From contig CALYRP010000023.1 in the NCBI GenBank assembly GCA_945483255.1, positions 1 through 9,950 on the forward strand: a DNA stretch of 9,950 nt, read 5' to 3'. Both the position numbers and the translations under genes were made by a program. Origin of the DNA: an uncultured Pseudomonadota bacterium (GTDB taxonomy: Bacteria; Pseudomonadota; Alphaproteobacteria; Rs-D84). The notes below the pieces were generated by a model, which worked only from the letters and a program-made list of their open reading frames with translations, did no database searches and was not told the DNA's origin. Below are positions 7,621 through 9,950 of the stretch, in pieces. Position 1 is the stretch's first letter. Every line of letters begins with the position of its first letter.

Positions 7621-7629
7621 TACGCGAAA

Positions 7630-7703
7630 GGCCAGGTGGCAGAGTGGTTATGCAGAGGACTGCAAATCCTTGGATGCCGGTTCGATTCCGACCCTGGCCT
7701 CCA
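7630..7703 (+). tRNA. tRNA-Cys (anticodon GCA)
   Basis: The sequence folds into a cloverleaf. The acceptor stem GGCCAGG (7630-7636) pairs perfectly with CCTGGCC (7693-7699). The D-stem is GCA/TGC (7639-7641 with 7651-7653). The anticodon stem GAGGA/TCCTT (7655-7659 with 7667-7671) encloses the loop CTGCAAA with anticodon GCA at 7662-7664. The variable loop is GGAT and the T-loop TTCGATT (7681-7687). The discriminator is T7700, the usual U73 of tRNA-Cys, and CCA is encoded at 7701-7703. One flaw is visible: the T-stem GCCGG/CCGAC has a C-A mismatch at canonical pair 50-64 (C7677 with A7691). A good promoter lies just upstream, and no terminator separates the tRNA from recF. Confidence 0.96.
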
Positions 7704-7711
7704 CTTTAAAA

Positions 7712-8800
7712 ATGATAAATCAAATTACTCTTACTAATTTCAGAAATCACGCGTGTTCACGAATTAAAATTGATGGCGCAAAAAATATTATTATAACTGG
7801 TTTGAACGGTGCTGGAAAAACCGCTGTATTAGAAGCCGTATCTTTACTTGGTGGTGAAAAAGGACTTCGCGGTGCAGAAATCACAGCATTGGCGCGTTTC
7901 AATGGTGACGGAACTTTTTCTGTTTTTGCAACAACTGATGACGAAACAGATATCAGTGTTTTTTTGAACCAAGACGAAACAAACAGACACGCAAAAATCG
8001 ACAATGAAAATACACCTTTAAGTGAACTGGCAAAAAAATTACGAATCGTTTGGTTGACCCCAAAAGAAGATAGAATATTCGTGGAATCTACCGCGGACAG
8101 ACGCGCTTTCTTTGACAGATTGGCCGCATCTTTTGAACCATCACACATGGGGCGCATCGCACGACTTAACAAATTGCTTTCAGAACGTGGTGGTGCCATA
8201 AAAAATGGTGCAAACAATACATGGATTGACGCAATTGACAAACAAATCGCATCAACATCTATATCTATTGCGGAAATGCGTATAAGATATGCGTCAGAAA
8301 TAAATTATTTTTTCGAAACCGGTGCGGTATCTGTAATGGGAATGGTTGAAAAACTGGTCTTGGAAAACAGTGCAACATTTGCCGAAAATAAATATTTTGA
8401 ATATTTACAAAACAATCGTGAATTAACTGGTGACAAGATGATAATTGACGGTGTACACAAATCTGATTTCGGGGTATTCAATAAAAAATTGGGGTTGCCA
8501 GCACAAATAACATCAACCGGGCAACAAAAATCTATATTAATCGATTTGATATTGGCACATGCAAAATTAATTCATTTAAAAACAGGAAACGAACCGTTGA
8601 TTTTATTGGACGAAGCCGCCGCACATTTGGATGATAATGCACGCAAAAAATTATTCAGCGACCTTAACGCATCCAATGCCCAGGTTTGGGCCACAGGATT
8701 GGATGCAAATATATTCCGTGAAATACCGAATGCGATATTTGTTACTTGCGTTGATGGCACCGTAAGTAATATAGTTAAATCGGAGATACAAGATGCATAA
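7712..8800 (+). CDS. recF: DNA replication/repair protein RecF
   Basis: RecF is an SMC-like ATPase that binds gapped DNA and, with RecO and RecR, loads RecA for daughter-strand gap repair. The 362 residues are the standard family length. The N-terminal INQITLTNFRNH strand precedes Walker A GLNGAGKT (residues 30-37). The block WLTPKEDRIFVESTADRRAF is the conserved RecF region, the ABC signature is TSTGQQKS (267-274), and Walker B PLILLDEAAAHLDD carries Asp300 and Glu301. The ATG at 7712 is chosen because the first residues align with other RecF proteins; the frame extends back into the tRNA gene but cannot be coding there. Only 8 nt (CTTTAAAA) separate it from the tRNA CCA and no Shine-Dalgarno sequence is visible. 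sspB overlaps its last 8 nt. The usual dnaA-dnaN-recF-gyrB context is absent. Confidence 0.95.
   Translation: MINQITLTNFRNHACSRIKIDGAKNIIITGLNGAGKTAVLEAVSLLGGEKGLRGAEITALARFNGDGTFSVFATTDDETDISVFLNQDETNRHAKIDNENTPLSELAKKLRIVWLTPKEDRIFVESTADRRAFFDRLAASFEPSHMGRIARLNKLLSERGGAIKNGANNTWIDAIDKQIASTSISIAEMRIRYASEINYFFETGAVSVMGMVEKLVLENSATFAENKYFEYLQNNRELTGDKMIIDGVHKSDFGVFNKKLGLPAQITSTGQQKSILIDLILAHAKLIHLKTGNEPLILLDEAAAHLDDNARKKLFSDLNASNAQVWATGLDANIFREIPNAIFVTCVDGTVSNIVKSEIQDA
8782..8785 (+). promoter_or_regulatory. Shine-Dalgarno sequence of sspB inside recF
   Basis: GGAG lies 7 nt before the ATG at 8793, within the last codons of recF. It fixes the sspB start and the 8-nt overlap of the two genes. 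Confidence 0.75.
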
Positions 8801-9263
8801 GATAGATTATCAACAATTATTAGACAACGCATTAAAATCAGTAGTTAAAGAAGCGCTTATATATGCACAATATAACGGTTTGGGCGATGATGCCGGATTT
8901 TTTATAACTTTTAAAACACGCGCCCCGGGCGTTGTATTGCCAGATTTCCTGCGTATAAGATATCCTGATACAATGACAATTGTTTTACAATATTCTTATA
9001 ACAACCTTAATGTATCTGACAAAGAATTTGGTGTCCAATTAACGTTTGATGGTCGTCCATTTTTTATACGCGTCCCGTTTTCTGCGCTGGTTGAATTCAA
9101 AGACCCATCAACTGAATTCATGTTATCTTTCCGTCCGCGTCAAAAAGCGGCAGAACAAACAACCGATAACATCGAATTACCATTGGAAGAAAAACCAGGA
9201 ACCGTACCAGACGATAAGCGCGTTGTATCTTTGGACGAATTTAGAAAGAAAAGGAACCAATAA
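8793..9263 (+). CDS. sspB: ClpXP adaptor SspB, alphaproteobacterial type
   Basis: SspB is a dimeric cytoplasmic adaptor that binds ssrA-tagged proteins released from stalled ribosomes and hands them to the ClpXP protease. The protein has 156 residues. The folded substrate-binding domain covers about 1-115 and includes FFITFKTRAPGVVLP, MTIVLQYSYNNLNV and the segment GVQLTFDGRPFFIRVPFSAL. An acidic, proline-containing linker (about 116-140) leads to the tail KRVVSLDEFRKKRNQ. This tail is characteristic of alphaproteobacterial SspB, and its RVV core resembles the ClpX-binding LRVVK module of E. coli SspB. The start is supported by GGAG at 8782-8785. Its 5' end overlaps recF by 8 nt and the next gene begins 3 nt after the stop, so it lies in an operon with genes of unrelated function. 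Confidence 0.92.
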   Translation: MHKIDYQQLLDNALKSVVKEALIYAQYNGLGDDAGFFITFKTRAPGVVLPDFLRIRYPDTMTIVLQYSYNNLNVSDKEFGVQLTFDGRPFFIRVPFSALVEFKDPSTEFMLSFRPRQKAAEQTTDNIELPLEEKPGTVPDDKRVVSLDEFRKKRNQ

Positions 9264-9266
9264 ATC

Positions 9267-9950
9267 ATGTTTAAACCATTTGTAAACTTGTTTTGTATGT
9301 TTATTCCAAACAAAGAATTACGTCATCGTGCACGCATGTTGATGACTTTCGATATAAAACCATATATAATTTTTGCAAAGAATGATGCAAACTTGCCGAA
9401 CGCACATGTTAATATATACCAAGGACATGGCGGCATGAAAAAAATTATTATTGTTTTAGATAAATCTGTCGCGTATAAATTTCCATTGTCTCCGGCACGT
9501 TATAATTCACCAAAAACAGAAAAAATGTTTACAGATGCTTTTCGTGAAATCTCGCCAATCAAATTACCAAAAATGCAAATCGTAAAAATGTCTGTAAACG
9601 GCACAATTATCGATGTTTTAAAATATGAATTTATAAACGGAACACCTGTTGGGAAGGTATCTCAAGAAACACTTGAAAAATACGAAGATAAAATCGCACA
9701 ACAACTTGGCAGATTTTTATTTGAAATCGGTGAAAGCGACCCGACATCAATCGAACATCTTAAACCATCAAAAAATACAAAGCCTGGTTTTATGTATGGT
9801 TGGGCACATAACGATATTGGTGGTAATTTTCTGATAGATGAAAATACCGGTGAAATAACGGCTGTTATAGATTGGGAAAGTGCCGCTTTTTGTGATTTTG
9901 AAACAGATTTAATCGCTGCAAATAAATTTTTAACAAAACGCGGTGCAAGA
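9267..9950 (+). CDS. Putative kinase of the APH/choline kinase fold (3'-truncated by window edge)
   Basis: The frame is open from the ATG at 9267 to the window end, giving 228 visible residues with no stop. AAGGA at 9251-9255 supports the start (spacing 11 nt). The phosphotransferase fold is suggested by a likely ATP-binding Lys71 in SVAYKFPL, a hinge-like stretch LKYEFINGTPVG, the catalytic loop WAHNDIGGNFLID (His181, Asp183, Asn187) and the metal-binding segment TAVIDWESAAFCDFETDL (Asp202). This resembles aminoglycoside/choline phosphotransferases, but the loop has three residues between Asp and Asn where four are usual. The N-terminus FMFIPNKELRHRAR-like stretch (residues 10-23) is basic and lies before the kinase fold. 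The substrate is unknown: a small molecule, a lipid or sugar of the cell envelope are all possible, and drug resistance should not be assumed. It lies 3 nt after sspB in the same transcription unit. Confidence 0.7.
   Translation, partial: MFKPFVNLFCMFIPNKELRHRARMLMTFDIKPYIIFAKNDANLPNAHVNIYQGHGGMKKIIIVLDKSVAYKFPLSPARYNSPKTEKMFTDAFREISPIKLPKMQIVKMSVNGTIIDVLKYEFINGTPVGKVSQETLEKYEDKIAQQLGRFLFEIGESDPTSIEHLKPSKNTKPGFMYGWAHNDIGGNFLIDENTGEITAVIDWESAAFCDFETDLIAANKFLTKRGAR

Noticed and set aside
7670..7711. Upstream TTG start of recF inside the tRNA gene
   Set aside because: The bases form the tRNA-Cys anticodon stem, T-arm and acceptor; RecF homology begins at the ATG at 7712.
9649..9834. 61-residue open frame on the + strand
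   Set aside because: It is out of frame inside the kinase gene, which continues through the region with clear motifs.
9267..9950. Antibiotic (aminoglycoside) resistance gene
   Set aside because: Only the general phosphotransferase fold is supported; the loop length and basic leader differ from known resistance enzymes, and the context is chromosomal housekeeping.

Overview
The window is a compact, AT-rich bacterial chromosome segment with standard code 11 genes and almost no non-coding DNA. The SspB is of the alphaproteobacterial type (C-terminal RVVSLDEFRKK tail), and the RecF signature and tRNA-Cys also look alphaproteobacterial. The cell is Gram-negative, because it has a MacA/MacB/TolC-type exporter. 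I infer an AT-rich alphaproteobacterial lineage, perhaps host-associated or gut-dwelling; the species cannot be named from this window.

Layout: (1) 1-3007, + strand: the 3' three quarters of mutS (5' end outside the window), then truB after 3 nt and rpsO after 16 nt. The block ends at a hairpin terminator (about 3024-3054) that should work in both directions. (2) 3054-7510, - strand: a four-gene operon transcribed from 7510 downward, in the order tolC-like outer membrane channel, macA-like periplasmic adaptor, macB-type ATPase, macB-type permease. The genes touch or overlap (TAATG junction, 2-nt gap, 14-nt overlap). Together they form a complete tripartite efflux system in which MacB is split into two polypeptides. 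(3) 7511-7629: a 119-bp divergent promoter region with one good candidate promoter for each direction and a small palindrome over the -10 box of the rightward one. (4) 7630-9950, + strand: tRNA-Cys(GCA), then recF only 8 nt after the encoded CCA, sspB overlapping recF by 8 nt, and after 3 nt the 5' part of a kinase of the aminoglycoside/choline phosphotransferase fold that runs off the window.

The genes are mostly housekeeping: mismatch repair, tRNA pseudouridine-55 synthesis, ribosomal protein S15, gap repair, and adaptor-mediated ClpXP proteolysis. I see no mobile element, CRISPR array or clear undescribed system. The points most worth a second look are the tRNA-Cys/recF junction with no visible Shine-Dalgarno sequence, a C-A mismatch in the tRNA-Cys T-stem, an unusual mutS-truB-rpsO linkage, a MutS ending in a clamp-binding motif, and the terminal kinase with a shortened catalytic loop.
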